64,000 nt of DNA, taken from JBNJGB01 sp051747385. Its GTDB lineage: Bacteria > Myxococcota_A > UBA9042 > PHBI01 > JACKFB01. The stretch is taken from positions 124,001-188,000 of the forward strand of contig JBNJGB010000008.1 of the NCBI GenBank assembly GCA_051747385.1, written 5' to 3'. The translations under genes were made by a program, and so were the position numbers. Under the pieces are notes generated by a model. That model worked only from the letters and a program-made list of their open reading frames with translations. It did not search any database and was not told the DNA's origin. Below are positions 11,801 to 20,900 of the stretch, in pieces (positions within the stretch are counted from its first letter, which is position 1; each line of letters opens with the position of its first letter).

Positions 11801-12272
11801 CCGGCACGCGCAGGACGTCCCCGGGTTCGCCGAGGGACAGGGGGAAGAGCTGGCGGAGGCCCACCGCGACGGCGGCCAGGGTGGCCTGCAGGGGGCGGTC
11901 CGGGGAGGCCGAACGCAGCAGCGCCCAGATCTCCTCGGTCTGGGGATCGACGCCCATCCCCGGGATGTCGAGGGTGTCCTCGGCGTCCAGGTGCGCCTCG
12001 AAGTCCCGCCAGAAATCCGCGTCCGCCTCCTCGTCGCCCACGTCCGCGGCGGGTCCGGCCAGGGACAGGGCGACGAACCGCGCCCCGGGATCGAGGCCGT
12101 CGAGCACGGCCTGCTCCAGGCGCAGGTGGTCCGTCGCGAGGAGGCGGCCGCCATCGGGCCGGGCCTCCTCCCACGCCGCGCGGAGCCGGGCGGCGGCTTC
12201 CACGCCTTCCATCACGGCCGCGCGGTGCCGCTCGATACCTGGCGCCTGGGCGGGCATGCCTCCAGTGACCAC
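8802..12272 (-). CDS. HEAT-repeat protein with C-terminal DnaJ-type zinc-binding repeats
   Basis: A very large (up to 1156 aa), apparently soluble protein. Most of it consists of HEAT-like helical repeats (motifs such as DPDEDVRLAARKAL, DSDEDVRLRAVRSLVRIG, HPDPEVRREATGRL), a scaffold for protein binding. The last roughly 110 residues contain six CxxCxGxG-type repeats (CRLCAGRG, CEACEGMG, CQRCGGRG, CKTCRGRG, CWLCRGAG, CLLCGGEG), the zinc-binding signature of DnaJ, which normally has four. There is no J domain. The start is uncertain: GTG at 12272, or ATG at 12257 with a GGAGG very close to it. It lies immediately upstream of htpG. A role as a co-chaperone or client scaffold is inference from context and the zinc repeats. 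Confidence 0.78.
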   Translation of the reverse strand: MVTGGMPAQAPGIERHRAAVMEGVEAAARLRAAWEEARPDGGRLLATDHLRLEQAVLDGLDPGARFVALSLAGPAADVGDEEADADFWRDFEAHLDAEDTLDIPGMGVDPQTEEIWALLRSASPDRPLQATLAAVAVGLRQLFPLSLGEPGDVLRVPDGRALQVLVMGFGWSARRGHRSASWVMQALLARDTPSHSVLAAALRGFGGGLAHDGAAWIAERASATLDPRGDWWRIARRVLDWALRRGSDATGSLLGVVLGHAAVGDAEDLLERILLEASKAGSTSILDDLVARWTEWPAHVRAALVPLAHAASSPVDAPWLSDTSAEVLLAGLATLPSRPPEWVRERLLGLLAHPDPEVRREATGRLAGPRPVKMVPHTSAGRPRGEVVNLPGTVLGRTALERLHAALADDLPEAAPELIPEIPPEDREAARAALLQGLWSPDVAVRRAAVEGLAQVGHREDAPRLLDAARHFRGLESLVVTTLRALGAVECAGDLARLFHRRLRWADDEAVDDYVALAGADAAPELVKALQTRFYPPARVGAARGIARQGIKEAIFPLRSRALSDPNPDARTAALTALQALSGSAPPSAEIQGYALQFAPIDDLDQAADRCRQAGTAALAGIRTTLSKGSWRRRVAACDVLADIPGEAAEEVLVDALLDPDEDVRLAARKALRARGWEPSSHRERTLSLMAERRFEDLLSIPGAVDVPTLERGLGLGGHVFRSEVVAVLQALEGTGHWAPHPEIAASFEVSRLRPEAALRLPDGLDAVLRAIDWTWQLHPHRAILMTALLQVTPEDLEAALHRTPWEWRAREAVCYALGRPGDDEAARVLGPLVRDSDEDVRLRAVRSLVRIGTPAAAARLMVGTHSPFQEDADAVAGGLAAIGRPALSAIADLASSPWWEERRVAALALLDWRRDRQDAVDRALPLAVDPEYRVAEVAREALRRHGLQPRPEVIRETLRRAGALTLPGLEPWLGLDPHGRLADPQARAVVRETLRGLDDDALVHRVGIVAELDMQEMAGELEAAARGDSTRHVGLRLAAARTLRALRDPACRLCAGRGVVRCEACEGMGEQTCQRCGGRGSLKSPCPEPDCTARQTTRSIGSRACKTCRGRGYVAETCECASGRVTCWLCRGAGRTPCLLCGGEGEAPSRAPEGA

Positions 12273-12320
12273 GCCGTCCCGGGACGCGTCAACCGCGCCG
12301 GGCGTCGCGTGTGCGAGGAG

Positions 12321-12875
12321 TCACTCCTGCCCGGAGCCTTCCGCGGACTCGTCCGCGGGGGTCTCGCCGTCGCCCTCGCCGCCCTCGCCGGACGACGCCT
12401 CGCCGGGCTCCGGGGCCGGCTCTCCGCGGACGAGGCGGGACTGGACGAGGTCCTCCCCGAAGCGCACGCCGTTGAGGCGGACGCAGAGGTAGATGTCCTC
12501 CCGGTCGTGCCGCTCCAGCAGGTCGTCGATGATCCGGTGGGCCGCCTCGTCCTCGATGTGCTCGATGGACTCCACGTCCTCGTCGATCGCCTGCACGTGG
12601 GCGACCATCTCCCGGTAGAGCTGGGCCCTGGCCTCGTTCCAGTGGACGATGAGCAGGTTGGCGAACAGCTCGTTGCCGTCGCCCTGGAAGATCTCCTTCC
12701 TGGCGACCTTCTTGATGCGGCCACGGCCGATCTTCTCCGGGCGATAGCCCTTGAAGTTCCTGAAGTAGAACCCCTTGTCGGCGACCTGAATCTCCGCCAC
12801 CAGGCGCTTGGGCTGGACGTGGCGGACGACGCGGTCGAAGTGCTCCTCCACGGAGCGCAGGGCCTCGACGGGCAT
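12321..12875 (-). CDS. Conserved hypothetical protein with acidic C-terminal tail (184 aa)
   Basis: I cannot name this family. Residues 1 to about 145 form a compact, well-mixed alpha/beta sequence (for example ADKGFYFRNFKGYRPEKIGR and VHWNEARAQLYREMVAHVQ). The remaining 35 residues are a low-complexity acidic tail rich in Gly, Glu and Ser. There is no signal peptide or membrane segment, so it should be cytoplasmic. The start is well supported by GGAGGTGATCC directly before the ATG. It is the first gene of the same-strand run leading into the HEAT/zinc protein and htpG (48 bp gap), and a consensus TTGACA hexamer (12927-12932, minus strand) lies upstream. Confidence 0.75.
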   Translation of the reverse strand: MPVEALRSVEEHFDRVVRHVQPKRLVAEIQVADKGFYFRNFKGYRPEKIGRGRIKKVARKEIFQGDGNELFANLLIVHWNEARAQLYREMVAHVQAIDEDVESIEHIEDEAAHRIIDDLLERHDREDIYLCVRLNGVRFGEDLVQSRLVRGEPAPEPGEASSGEGGEGDGETPADESAEGSGQE

Positions 12876-12902
12876 GGATCACCTCCGGTCTCGAGCGGGC
12901 GA

Positions 12903-12932
12903 CAGGGAACCCGCTCGCGCGCGGCCTGTCAA
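12903..12932 (-). promoter_or_regulatory. Possible promoter upstream of the HEAT/htpG run
   Basis: On the minus strand a perfect TTGACA (12932-12927) is followed after 18 bp by TCCCTG, a poor -10. The -35 match and the position 50 bp before the start are the only support. Confidence 0.3.
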
Positions 12933-12985
12933 CGGTGGCTCCCGTGACGACACTCCGATCCGTCCCGGGAGTCCACGGCGGCGGG

Positions 12986-14131
12986 TCAGGCGACCTCCAG
13001 ATCGCCGTCGAAGGCGGCCTCGAACAGCCGCCTCAGATCGTCCTTGGTGCACGGGCGCGGGTTGGTGGCGTGGCAGGCGTCGTCGACGGCCTGGTCCACG
13101 AGTGCGTCGAGGAGGTCCCGGGAGACGCCGGCCTCCGTCAGGGTGTGGGGGATGCCCAGGTCCTTCCGGAGGTCCAGGATCCACGCGTTCACGTCGTCGA
13201 TCTCCAGGAGGCGCTCGGCCTGGGCGAAGCCATCCCGCGCCACCTCCCGGTTGTACGCCACCACGTAGGGCAGGACGATCGCGTTCGCCAGGCCGTGCTG
13301 GACGCCGGCGACCGCGCCCAGGGGGTGGGCCAGACTGTGGGCCGCGCCCAGGTCCTTCTGGAAGGCGACGGCCCCCATCATGGCGGCCATGGCCATCCCC
13401 TCGCGCGCCTCGATGTCGTCCGGCGTCTGACACGCGACGGGCAGGTGGCGCTTGCAGAGCAGGAGGCCCTCCAGGGCGATCCCCTCCGCCATGGGGTGAT
13501 AGCCGCGGGCCACCAGGGACTCCAGGTTGTGGGTGAGGGCGTCGAAGCCGGTGGCGGCGGTGAGCCAGGCCGGCATCCCCACCATCAGCGCCGCGTCGCT
13601 GATCGCCACGCTCGGCATCAGGTGTGACGACGCGATCATCACCTTCGATCCGCTGTCGGGATCGATGACCACGGTGGAGCGCCCCACCTCGGAGCCCGTG
13701 CCCGCCGTCGTCGGGATGGCGATGATCGGCGGCACGTCCGCCCTGATTCGGCCGACACCGCCCTTCGTGACGGCGTAGTCGGCGATGTGCCCCTCGTGGG
13801 TGCCCATCAGAGCGATGCCCTTGGCAGCGTCGATGGACGAACCGCCCCCGAGGCCCACGACCACGTCGGCCCCGGACTCGCGGAGCGCCTTCCCGCCGGC
13901 GTCGCACTCGGCCGCCTGGGGGTTCGGCGAGACGTCGGACGTGACGGTCCAGGGGATCCCGGCCTCGTCGAGCACCCCGCCGACCTCCGCGAACAGGGGG
14001 AGCTCGCGGACGGTGGGATCCGTGACGATGAGCACGCGGGAGCCCAGCCGGCGCACGTGATCGGCCAGGGACTGCACGGCGCCGGCGCCGAACTCGATGA
14101 GGGTGGGGAACGTGAACGTCGCGCGTGGCAA
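12986..14131 (-). CDS. Iron-containing (group III) alcohol dehydrogenase
   Basis: NAD(P)-dependent oxidoreductase of 381 residues, the usual size for the Fe-ADH family, interconverting an alcohol and an aldehyde or ketone in the cytoplasm. The dinucleotide-binding part carries GGGSSIDAAKGIA. The metal site is visible as DALTHNLE plus HPLGAVAGVQHG followed by NAIVLPYV. The TTG at 14131 is chosen because GGAGGTG lies four bases upstream and the resulting N-terminus (PRATFTFPTLIEFGAGA) is family-typical. It is divergent from the uracil-DNA glycosylase gene, sharing a 136-bp region with a 9-bp inverted repeat. The substrate cannot be told from sequence. Confidence 0.92.
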   Translation of the reverse strand: MPRATFTFPTLIEFGAGAVQSLADHVRRLGSRVLIVTDPTVRELPLFAEVGGVLDEAGIPWTVTSDVSPNPQAAECDAGGKALRESGADVVVGLGGGSSIDAAKGIALMGTHEGHIADYAVTKGGVGRIRADVPPIIAIPTTAGTGSEVGRSTVVIDPDSGSKVMIASSHLMPSVAISDAALMVGMPAWLTAATGFDALTHNLESLVARGYHPMAEGIALEGLLLCKRHLPVACQTPDDIEAREGMAMAAMMGAVAFQKDLGAAHSLAHPLGAVAGVQHGLANAIVLPYVVAYNREVARDGFAQAERLLEIDDVNAWILDLRKDLGIPHTLTEAGVSRDLLDALVDQAVDDACHATNPRPCTKDDLRRLFEAAFDGDLEVA

Positions 14132-14188
14132 GCTGCACCTCCGGTCGGGACGATCCTCTTTGCCGTGACGAGCCTCCGGACGCAATAG

Positions 14189-14227
14189 TGACTCCTGGGC
14201 CGGACCGGAGTTTCGTCACAGGAGTCA
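14189..14227. promoter_or_regulatory. Inverted repeat in the divergent adh/udg intergenic region
   Basis: TGACTCCTG (14189-14197) and its exact reverse complement CAGGAGTCA (14219-14227) are 30 bp apart centre to centre. CAATAGT also occurs as a direct repeat beside each arm. This is a plausible operator for a dimeric regulator acting on one or both divergent genes; no regulator gene adjoins it. Confidence 0.45.
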
Positions 14228-14267
14228 ATAGTCGTCGCCGGCTTCGGGGAGCAGGCGGGAGGTGTGC

Positions 14268-14966
14268 GTGCAGGACGAGAGGCGGAGCTTCGACGCCCTC
14301 CAGGACGAGGTGACCGCGTGCCGGGCCTGTCCGCGGCTCGTGGCGTGGCGAGAGCGCGTCGCCCGGGACAAGAGGCGGGCCTTCGAGGACTGGACCTACT
14401 GGGGGAGGCCGGTGCCGTCCTTCGGAGAGCCCACCGCCCGGATGCTGGTCCTGGGACTGGCGCCGGCGGCCCACGGCGGGAACCGGACGGGGCGGATGTT
14501 CACGGGGGACGACGCCGGGGACTGGCTGTTCCGGGCCCTGTACCGCGCGGGCTTCGCGAATCGGCCCACGAGCCGGTCGCGAGACGACGGCCTGCTTCTC
14601 ACCGACACCGTGATCACCGCGCCGGTCCGCTGTGCGCCCCCCGGCAACAAGCCCACGGCCGCCGAGTTCAACCGCTGCCGGCGGCGCTGGCTGGTGCCCG
14701 AGCTGGGGCTGCTCCCGCGCCTGGAGCTGGTCGTGGCCCTGGGCGGGGCGGCCTGGGCGCACTACTTCCGGGCGATCGGCGAGCGGGGCTGGGACGCGCC
14801 GAGTCCGCGTCCGGGGTTCGGGCACCTGGCGGTGGTCGAGGAGGGCCTCCCCCACGTGCTCCTGGGGAGCTACCACCCGTCCCGATACAACACGAACACG
14901 GGGCGCCTGACCGAGGGGATGCTCGACGCGGTCTTCGAGGAGGCCCGCCGGCGCCTGGACGGCTGA
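14268..14966 (+). CDS. Family 5 uracil-DNA glycosylase (UdgB type)
   Basis: Base-excision repair enzyme (232 aa) that removes uracil and related deaminated bases from DNA. The family 5 signatures are clear: GLAPAAHGGNRTGRMFTGD in the first motif and HPSRYNTNTGRL in the last, with Cys residues (CRACPRL near the N-terminus, CAPPGNKP and the CRRRW Cys) placed to bind the usual 4Fe-4S cluster. The first motif carries Ala where families 1 and 4 have acidic catalytic residues, as is normal for UdgB. GTG 14268 is preferred over GTG 14262 because GGGAGG lies five bases upstream. The gene stands alone, divergent from the alcohol dehydrogenase. Confidence 0.92.
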   Translation: MQDERRSFDALQDEVTACRACPRLVAWRERVARDKRRAFEDWTYWGRPVPSFGEPTARMLVLGLAPAAHGGNRTGRMFTGDDAGDWLFRALYRAGFANRPTSRSRDDGLLLTDTVITAPVRCAPPGNKPTAAEFNRCRRRWLVPELGLLPRLELVVALGGAAWAHYFRAIGERGWDAPSPRPGFGHLAVVEEGLPHVLLGSYHPSRYNTNTGRLTEGMLDAVFEEARRRLDG

Positions 14967-15139
14967 CGGCGGCCGCGCCCGCCGGTCGCTGCCACGCCCT
15001 TGCGCCGCGGGCGCTTCGTGGTCCTGGTCGCAGATTCCGTGCAACGAATCCGCCCGAGACCGTCATGGGTGGGTGGTGGGGGTGGCCCACCCGCGGCGCC
15101 AGCATTTCGTCCCGGCGCCGACGGTGATAGAGGGCATCC

Positions 15140-17983
15140 GTGCGTTGGCCCGAGCCCGGACAGTGGTACGCGGAGGTCGCCGGGGAGCCGGCGGAGGCCG
15201 CGGCGCGCCTGGTCGCCGAGGCGGAGGCCGGGAGCCCCCTCGCCGGCGACGGACCGCGCGTGCTCGCCCCCGACGGCCGGACGGCCGAGGTGGTGCGGGC
15301 CTGGCTCCGCCACCTCGCGGGTCGGGGCGCCGTGCGGAGCGATCGGGTGCTGACGGCCACGATGCTCCCCGATCGCGTGCTGGAGCCCGAGGAGGATCGC
15401 CCGCCGGCCGGGGACGCCGTCGTCTCGGAGATCGCCCGCGCCGTCGATCACGCCGTGCGCGCCCACCCGGACTCCTTCCCGACGCTGTCGGCCTTCGCGT
15501 CGGGCGCCGGCCTGCCGACGGCCCTGGCGCGCCTGTTCGGCGACGTGCGACGGGCCGGCCTGCACAGCCGGGATCCCGGGGCGGTGGCCAGCCTGGAGCG
15601 GCTGGAGCCGGAGGCCCTCGGCCGCGAGCTGCTCCAGGCCATGGGCATGTTCGAGGGGGCCCTCGAGCGCGCGGGCTGGTGGGACGGCCCGGCGAGGCTG
15701 CGCGCGGCCGCCGCGGCGGTGGATCGGCTCGGACCCGGCCCCTGGATCGTGTGCGGCTTCGGCCACGTCCCCATGGCGCTGCTGGACCTCCTCGGGGCCG
15801 TGGCCGGGCGGAACCCCGTGCTCTGGCTGGTCCCGGTCGGCGGGGAGGACCCGGACCGGGAGGGGCTCTGGCCGGATCGGCGCTCCCTGGCCTGGGCCGG
15901 CGCGGCGCGATGGCGTGGCTGGACGCCGCCGGGCCCGGAGCCCGATGCGCCCCCTCCGCCTCGCTGCGTGCGCCTCGCCGGGCCGGCCGAGGTGGCGTAC
16001 ACGGCCGTGAATCGCGCACTCGAGGCGCCGGGGACGGTGCTCCTCGCGGCGGAGCCGCGCGTGTGGCTGCCCCTGCTGGAGGAGGCGTGCGCTCGGCGCG
16101 GCGCGAGGCTCGTGGGCGAGCGTGGGCCGGCCACCGTCGCATCGCCGACGCGGTGGATCTCCGGCCTGGTGGACGCGTGGGCGCACGATCTCACCGCCGC
16201 CCGGGCCGCGGACCTCCTGGAGATCGGCGCGCGGCTGGGGCTCCGTGGGTGGGAGCCGGGCGGGGCGGACCGCGCGGACGCCACGCTCCGGAGGCTCGGG
16301 ATCACCCGGGGCCGGGAGGCGGTGCTCGAGGCCCTCGGCCGGCTCGGGCGTCCGCTCGATCGGGCGTTCCGCCGGCTGGACGGGGCCCGGGACGCGGCCG
16401 GCGCCCTGCGCGCCGTCTCGGAGATCCTGGCGGACGCCGGCGTCCACGGGTCGGCGGGGCGCGGACCCTCGGTCCCGGCCCGGGAGGCCGCGGACCAGGC
16501 GGGGCAGCTGCGGGCGCTGCTGGAGGACCTCGCCGGCCGCCTGCCGCACGCGTGGCCCGAGGAGCCGGCCCACACGCCAGAGCTTCTCGCCGCGCGGTTC
16601 CGCGAAGCCCTGGCGGCGAGCGTCCCCGCGCGGAGGGTGGGCGTTCCGCCGGGCGGAGCGACGCCGGTCGTGCGACTCGAAGCGCTGGACGCGCCGCTGG
16701 GGCCGGACGTCGGCCGGGTGATCCTCCTGGGTGTCGCGGAGGGCGACCTCGTGCCCCGGGGCGGCTCGACCCACCTCATCCCGGACCGGATTCGGGCCGC
16801 CGGCCCCGTGGCGACGATGGCCCACTGGCCCTGGCACGCGGACGGCGTGACGGCGCGGCGGAGGCGCCTGGAGGCGCTGCTGTCGGGCCGGCTCGGCCCG
16901 GCCGTGGAGTGCCTGGAGCCCACCCGGGACGTGCGGGGGCGGGAGCACGTGCCCTGGTCGGGGCTGCCGGAGGCGGAGGAGTCCGCGCCGCCGCTGGACC
17001 GCTCGCCGCGCCTCGCGCCGCCCCCGGTGCCCGAGGGCGCCGGGGTGCGGATCCCCGACCTGGCGCGGCGGGTGGGGCTCCGCGGCGGCCGGGGCCTCGC
17101 GGCCACCACCGTGGATACCTGGCGGGCCTGCCCCCGGCGGTTCTACTTCGAGCGCATCCTCCGGGCCGAGGATCGGGAGCCGGTGTCCTTCGATCTGGAC
17201 GCCCGCCAGCGCGGGACCTGGCTCCACGACCTCCTGCGGGATCTCTTCGTCCGCTACCCCGGCTGGTGGCGCGACGAGCCCACGCCCGCGGCGGTCCGCG
17301 AGCTGTTCGACGACCTCCGGGATCGGGACGGAGAGTCCCTGGTGGCCGGCGCCTCGCGGCAGTTCCTGGACCTCCAGGCGACGCGGTACCTGGACGCGGC
17401 GTCCGGCGCCATGGCGGAGCACGCCGAGGCCCTGGGCGGGACCCCCGGCGTCGTGCCCGTGGGCTTCGAGGTGTCCATGCGCTCGACCCACGAGCGCGAG
17501 GGCGGAGATCCCGTCGTGCTTCGCGGGACCCTGGATCGCCTGGACCTGGTCCGCGGGGCGGACGGCCGGGCCGAGGGCTTCGTGGTCCTGGACTACAAGA
17601 CCGGCGCCGTGTCCGGCTACGCGGTGGGCAGGAGGGGGCCGGAGCGGAAGGTCCAGCTTCTCCTGTACGCCTGGATGGCGGAGCGGACGCTCGGCCTGCC
17701 GTGCCTCGCCACCCTCGCCGTGCCCGTCCTCTCCGGCGGATCGCCCCGCGGGGTGATCCTCGCCGACCCCGACATGCCGCCGGTGCCGGGTTGGGAGGTG
17801 GCCGGCACGCGGACCGACCGGGTGGAGCGCGCCGACTTCGAGGCGGCCATGGAGGAGGCCCTGGACGCGGCGCTGGATGTGGCGGATGCCGTCCGGGTCG
17901 GGCGCTTCCCGGCCGAGCCGACGAGCCCGCGCCTCTGCCAGCGGTGCCCCCACAGCCTCTACTGCCCGAGGGAGCGCACGTGA
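15140..17983 (+). CDS. addB: AddB-like PD-(D/E)XK exonuclease subunit
   Basis: Non-helicase partner (947 aa) of a RecBCD/AddAB-type double-strand-break resection complex. The N-terminal two thirds is a helicase-like fold without a Walker A motif. The C-terminal nuclease domain begins TVDTWRACPRRFYF and contains GTLDRLD, VVLDYKTG (the D-X-K core) and the QLLLYAWM helix. Four cysteines, C664 then C933, C936 and C942 in C-x2-C-x5-C spacing, match the Fe-S cluster that clamps AddB-type nucleases. GTG 15140 follows AGAGGG. The stop overlaps the next gene's start (GTGA), implying translational coupling. Whether the true orthologue is AddB or another two-subunit exonuclease is less certain than the function. 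Confidence 0.85.
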   Translation: MRWPEPGQWYAEVAGEPAEAAARLVAEAEAGSPLAGDGPRVLAPDGRTAEVVRAWLRHLAGRGAVRSDRVLTATMLPDRVLEPEEDRPPAGDAVVSEIARAVDHAVRAHPDSFPTLSAFASGAGLPTALARLFGDVRRAGLHSRDPGAVASLERLEPEALGRELLQAMGMFEGALERAGWWDGPARLRAAAAAVDRLGPGPWIVCGFGHVPMALLDLLGAVAGRNPVLWLVPVGGEDPDREGLWPDRRSLAWAGAARWRGWTPPGPEPDAPPPPRCVRLAGPAEVAYTAVNRALEAPGTVLLAAEPRVWLPLLEEACARRGARLVGERGPATVASPTRWISGLVDAWAHDLTAARAADLLEIGARLGLRGWEPGGADRADATLRRLGITRGREAVLEALGRLGRPLDRAFRRLDGARDAAGALRAVSEILADAGVHGSAGRGPSVPAREAADQAGQLRALLEDLAGRLPHAWPEEPAHTPELLAARFREALAASVPARRVGVPPGGATPVVRLEALDAPLGPDVGRVILLGVAEGDLVPRGGSTHLIPDRIRAAGPVATMAHWPWHADGVTARRRRLEALLSGRLGPAVECLEPTRDVRGREHVPWSGLPEAEESAPPLDRSPRLAPPPVPEGAGVRIPDLARRVGLRGGRGLAATTVDTWRACPRRFYFERILRAEDREPVSFDLDARQRGTWLHDLLRDLFVRYPGWWRDEPTPAAVRELFDDLRDRDGESLVAGASRQFLDLQATRYLDAASGAMAEHAEALGGTPGVVPVGFEVSMRSTHEREGGDPVVLRGTLDRLDLVRGADGRAEGFVVLDYKTGAVSGYAVGRRGPERKVQLLLYAWMAERTLGLPCLATLAVPVLSGGSPRGVILADPDMPPVPGWEVAGTRTDRVERADFEAAMEEALDAALDVADAVRVGRFPAEPTSPRLCQRCPHSLYCPRERT

Positions 17984-20900
17984 GCGGCCTGCCCCGGGAT
18001 CCGTCCGCGCTCACGGCGCGCTTCGGCCTGACGGACGAGCAGGCCGCGGCGGTGGCGCGTCGTGGCTGCCTGGTCGTGGTCTCCGCGGGCGCCGGCACCG
18101 GCAAGACCACGACCATGGCCAGCCGGTACGTGGACACCGCGCTCCTGCTGGCCGAGGAGGAGCATCGGCTCCGCCCGGGGCGACCTCCCCGTCCCCGGCG
18201 CGTGCTGGAGCGGATCGCCGCCGTGACCTTCACGGAGCTCGCGGCCGGCGAGCTGCGGGCCCGCATCGGCGGGGTCTTCGAGCGGGTCGCGCCGGGGCTG
18301 GAGGCCTGGCCGGCCCTGCGGCGGTTCGCCGAGGAGGCCGCGCGCCTGGAGGGCGACCTGCCCATCGGCACCATCCACGCCCTGTGCGGGCGACTGCTGC
18401 GGCGCATGGCGTTCACCGGGGCGGTGACGCCGGACTTCCAGGTCCTCGACGAGCTGGATCGGGGCCTCCTGCGGCAGGCGGCGCTCGACGACACCTTCGA
18501 CGCCGTGGCCGACGACGCGCCGGCCCTGCTGGAGCGCCTCCTCGCCGGCCGCGACCAGGCTGCGCGGCTCCGGGCCACCCTGGGCGCGCTCGTCGACGGG
18601 CTCACGCCCGAGCAGATCGGGGCGCTGGCCGAGCGGAGCCGGGAGGAGGTGGCGCGGGAGGCGGCGCGCCTCGGTGTGGCCCTGATCGAGCGCGTGGCGA
18701 CCCGCCCCGAGGTGCGAGACGCCGTGGAGGAGGCGGACCTCCGCCGCGCGGAGCTGGAGCCCGCCGGCCCGAAGCCGTTCGCGGCCGCCCTGGACGCGGG
18801 GCTGCGCTGGGTGCGGGGGCAGGGGTCGGCGTCCCTGGCCGCCGGGAAGGTCCCTGCCTTCCGGGCGACGGAGCGGCGCCTGTCCAAGGTGGATCCCGGC
18901 GCGGCGCCTGCGCTGGAGCGCTTCGTGGCGGCCCTCGAGCGCCTGCGGAAGGTCTCCGAGCCGATCCGGAAGGCCCTGGACGACGAGGTGCTCGATCGCG
19001 AGCACGCCTGGACCCGGGACGTGGCGCGCGTGGCCCTCCGGGCGGCCCGTCACGTCCGCCACGCCAAGGACGTCCGGGGTGCGGTGGACTTCGACGACCT
19101 GGAGCGCCTGGCCCTCCTGGCCCTCCGGACCGCGCGGCACGACGGCAGGCCGGCGCACCCCTTCGACGAGATCCTGGTGGACGAGTTCCAGGACACCTCG
19201 GCCCGCCAGGTGGCGGTCCTGCGCGAGCTGTCCGGGCCGGAGATGTCCCGCGTCTTCGCGGTGGGCGACGCGAAGCAGTCCATCTACCGCTTCCGCGGCG
19301 CCGACGTGGCCGTGTTCAACCGGGTCGCGGAGCAGGCTCCCGGCGGACCGGCGCCACTGACCGTCAACCGCCGCAGTACGGAGGGCGTGATGGCGTTCGT
19401 CAACGCCCTGTTCGCCCGCGTGTTCCCCGAGCGGCCGCCCCCCGAGGCGCCGTGGGTCGCGCCGATGCAGCGGCTGGACACCGTGCGCGCGGACGAGCCC
19501 GGAGCGCCCCTCCCGCCGCTCGTGGTGGCCCCCTGGTGGGCCGGCCCGGACGGCGAGGAGGACAAGCCCCCGAGCGCCGAGGAGCTCCGGAGGCGCGACG
19601 CCGAGGTCACGGCCGACGTGGTGACGGCGCTCATGGCACGCCTGGGCGAGCGGCGGGCCGAGCTCGGGGTGCTCCTCCGAGCCGTCCGGGGAGCGCGCCG
19701 CGTCTACGCCGACGCCATCGCCGACCGCGGCGTCCCGGTCGCGGTGGAGGCGGGCGGCACCTTCGCGCGGGACGGGGCGGCGGCCACCGGGATCGCCCTC
19801 CTGCGGGCCCTGGCGCTGCCGGGACACGCCGCGGCGTGGGTGGCGACCCTCCGCGGCCCCCTCGTCGGCCTCGACGACGACCTGGTGGCGCGGCTCGCGA
19901 CCCGAGGTGAGCGCGCGTGGCCGGAGCGGGTGGAGACCCTGGCGATGGAGCAGCCGCTGCTCGTGGCCCACGCCGGACCGACGCTGGAGGCCCTGGTCGT
20001 CGCCAGCCGAGCGTCGCTGTCCCTGGCCGTCCGGGCGCGGCGCGTGGTCGAGGCGGCGGGCCTGGCGTCCCGGCAGCTCGACAAGCTGCTCGACCTGGCC
20101 CGCGACCTGGAGCAGCGCGGTCTCGGCCCCCTCGAGGTGGTGGAGTGGTTCGAGGCCCTGGCCGCCGACGACAAGGAGAAGCGGGTCCCCGATCCGCCGG
20201 GGGAGGGCGTCGCGGTCCGCGCGCTCACCGTGCACGCCTCGAAGGGCCTGGAGTTCCCGGTCGTCGTCGCGTCCCAGCTCGGGGATCCCCTCGTCCGCAC
20301 GTCCGGCGGGGTCCGCGACGTGGTCGACGACGGCGACGGGACCCGGGTGGCCCTGTCCATCCCCGACGCCCCCGCGACGGTCGCAAGGACGTGGAACCTG
20401 GTCATGGAGCGGGAGCGGGAGGAGGCCGAGCAGCTTCGCCTCCTCTACGTGGCCTTGACGCGGGCCCGCGACCACCTCGTGCTGCCGCTGCCCGTGGGCC
20501 TGCAGGACGGCGGAGCGGGGACGGCGGCGGGGATCCTCGGAGACCTCCTCTCCGGCCTGGACCTGGAGCGGGAGGGGCCGCAGGACCTGCCGTTGCCCGG
20601 CGGGGAGCGCCTCCCGGTGCTCGTCTGGCCCTGGAGGCCGAGCGAGGGGGAAGGAGCGGAGAGCGCGGACGGGGGGATCCCGGTCCGCCGCCCCGTGCGG
20701 GTTCCGCCGGTGTCGGCCGGTCCGGCGACCTGGTCCATCACACGCCTCGCCAGCCTGGCGTTCTGCCCCGCCTACCACGCCCAGGCGCCCGTGGCGCCGT
20801 GGCCCTCGCCCATCCGTCCGCGCGAGTACCCCGATCCGCCACCCCAACCGGGGGATCGGCCGACGTCGTCCGCCGAGCGGGGGACCCTCGTGCACCGCTG

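Noticed and set aside
8592..12947. Very long plus-strand frame opposite the HEAT and small conserved genes
   Set aside because: Shadow of the minus-strand genes in GC-rich DNA; the minus-strand products show recognisable repeats, zinc motifs and good start sites.
15070..15120. G-rich stretch and CCCACCC hairpin before addB as a riboswitch
   Set aside because: Only a short stem and G-runs are visible; no known riboswitch core was recognised.
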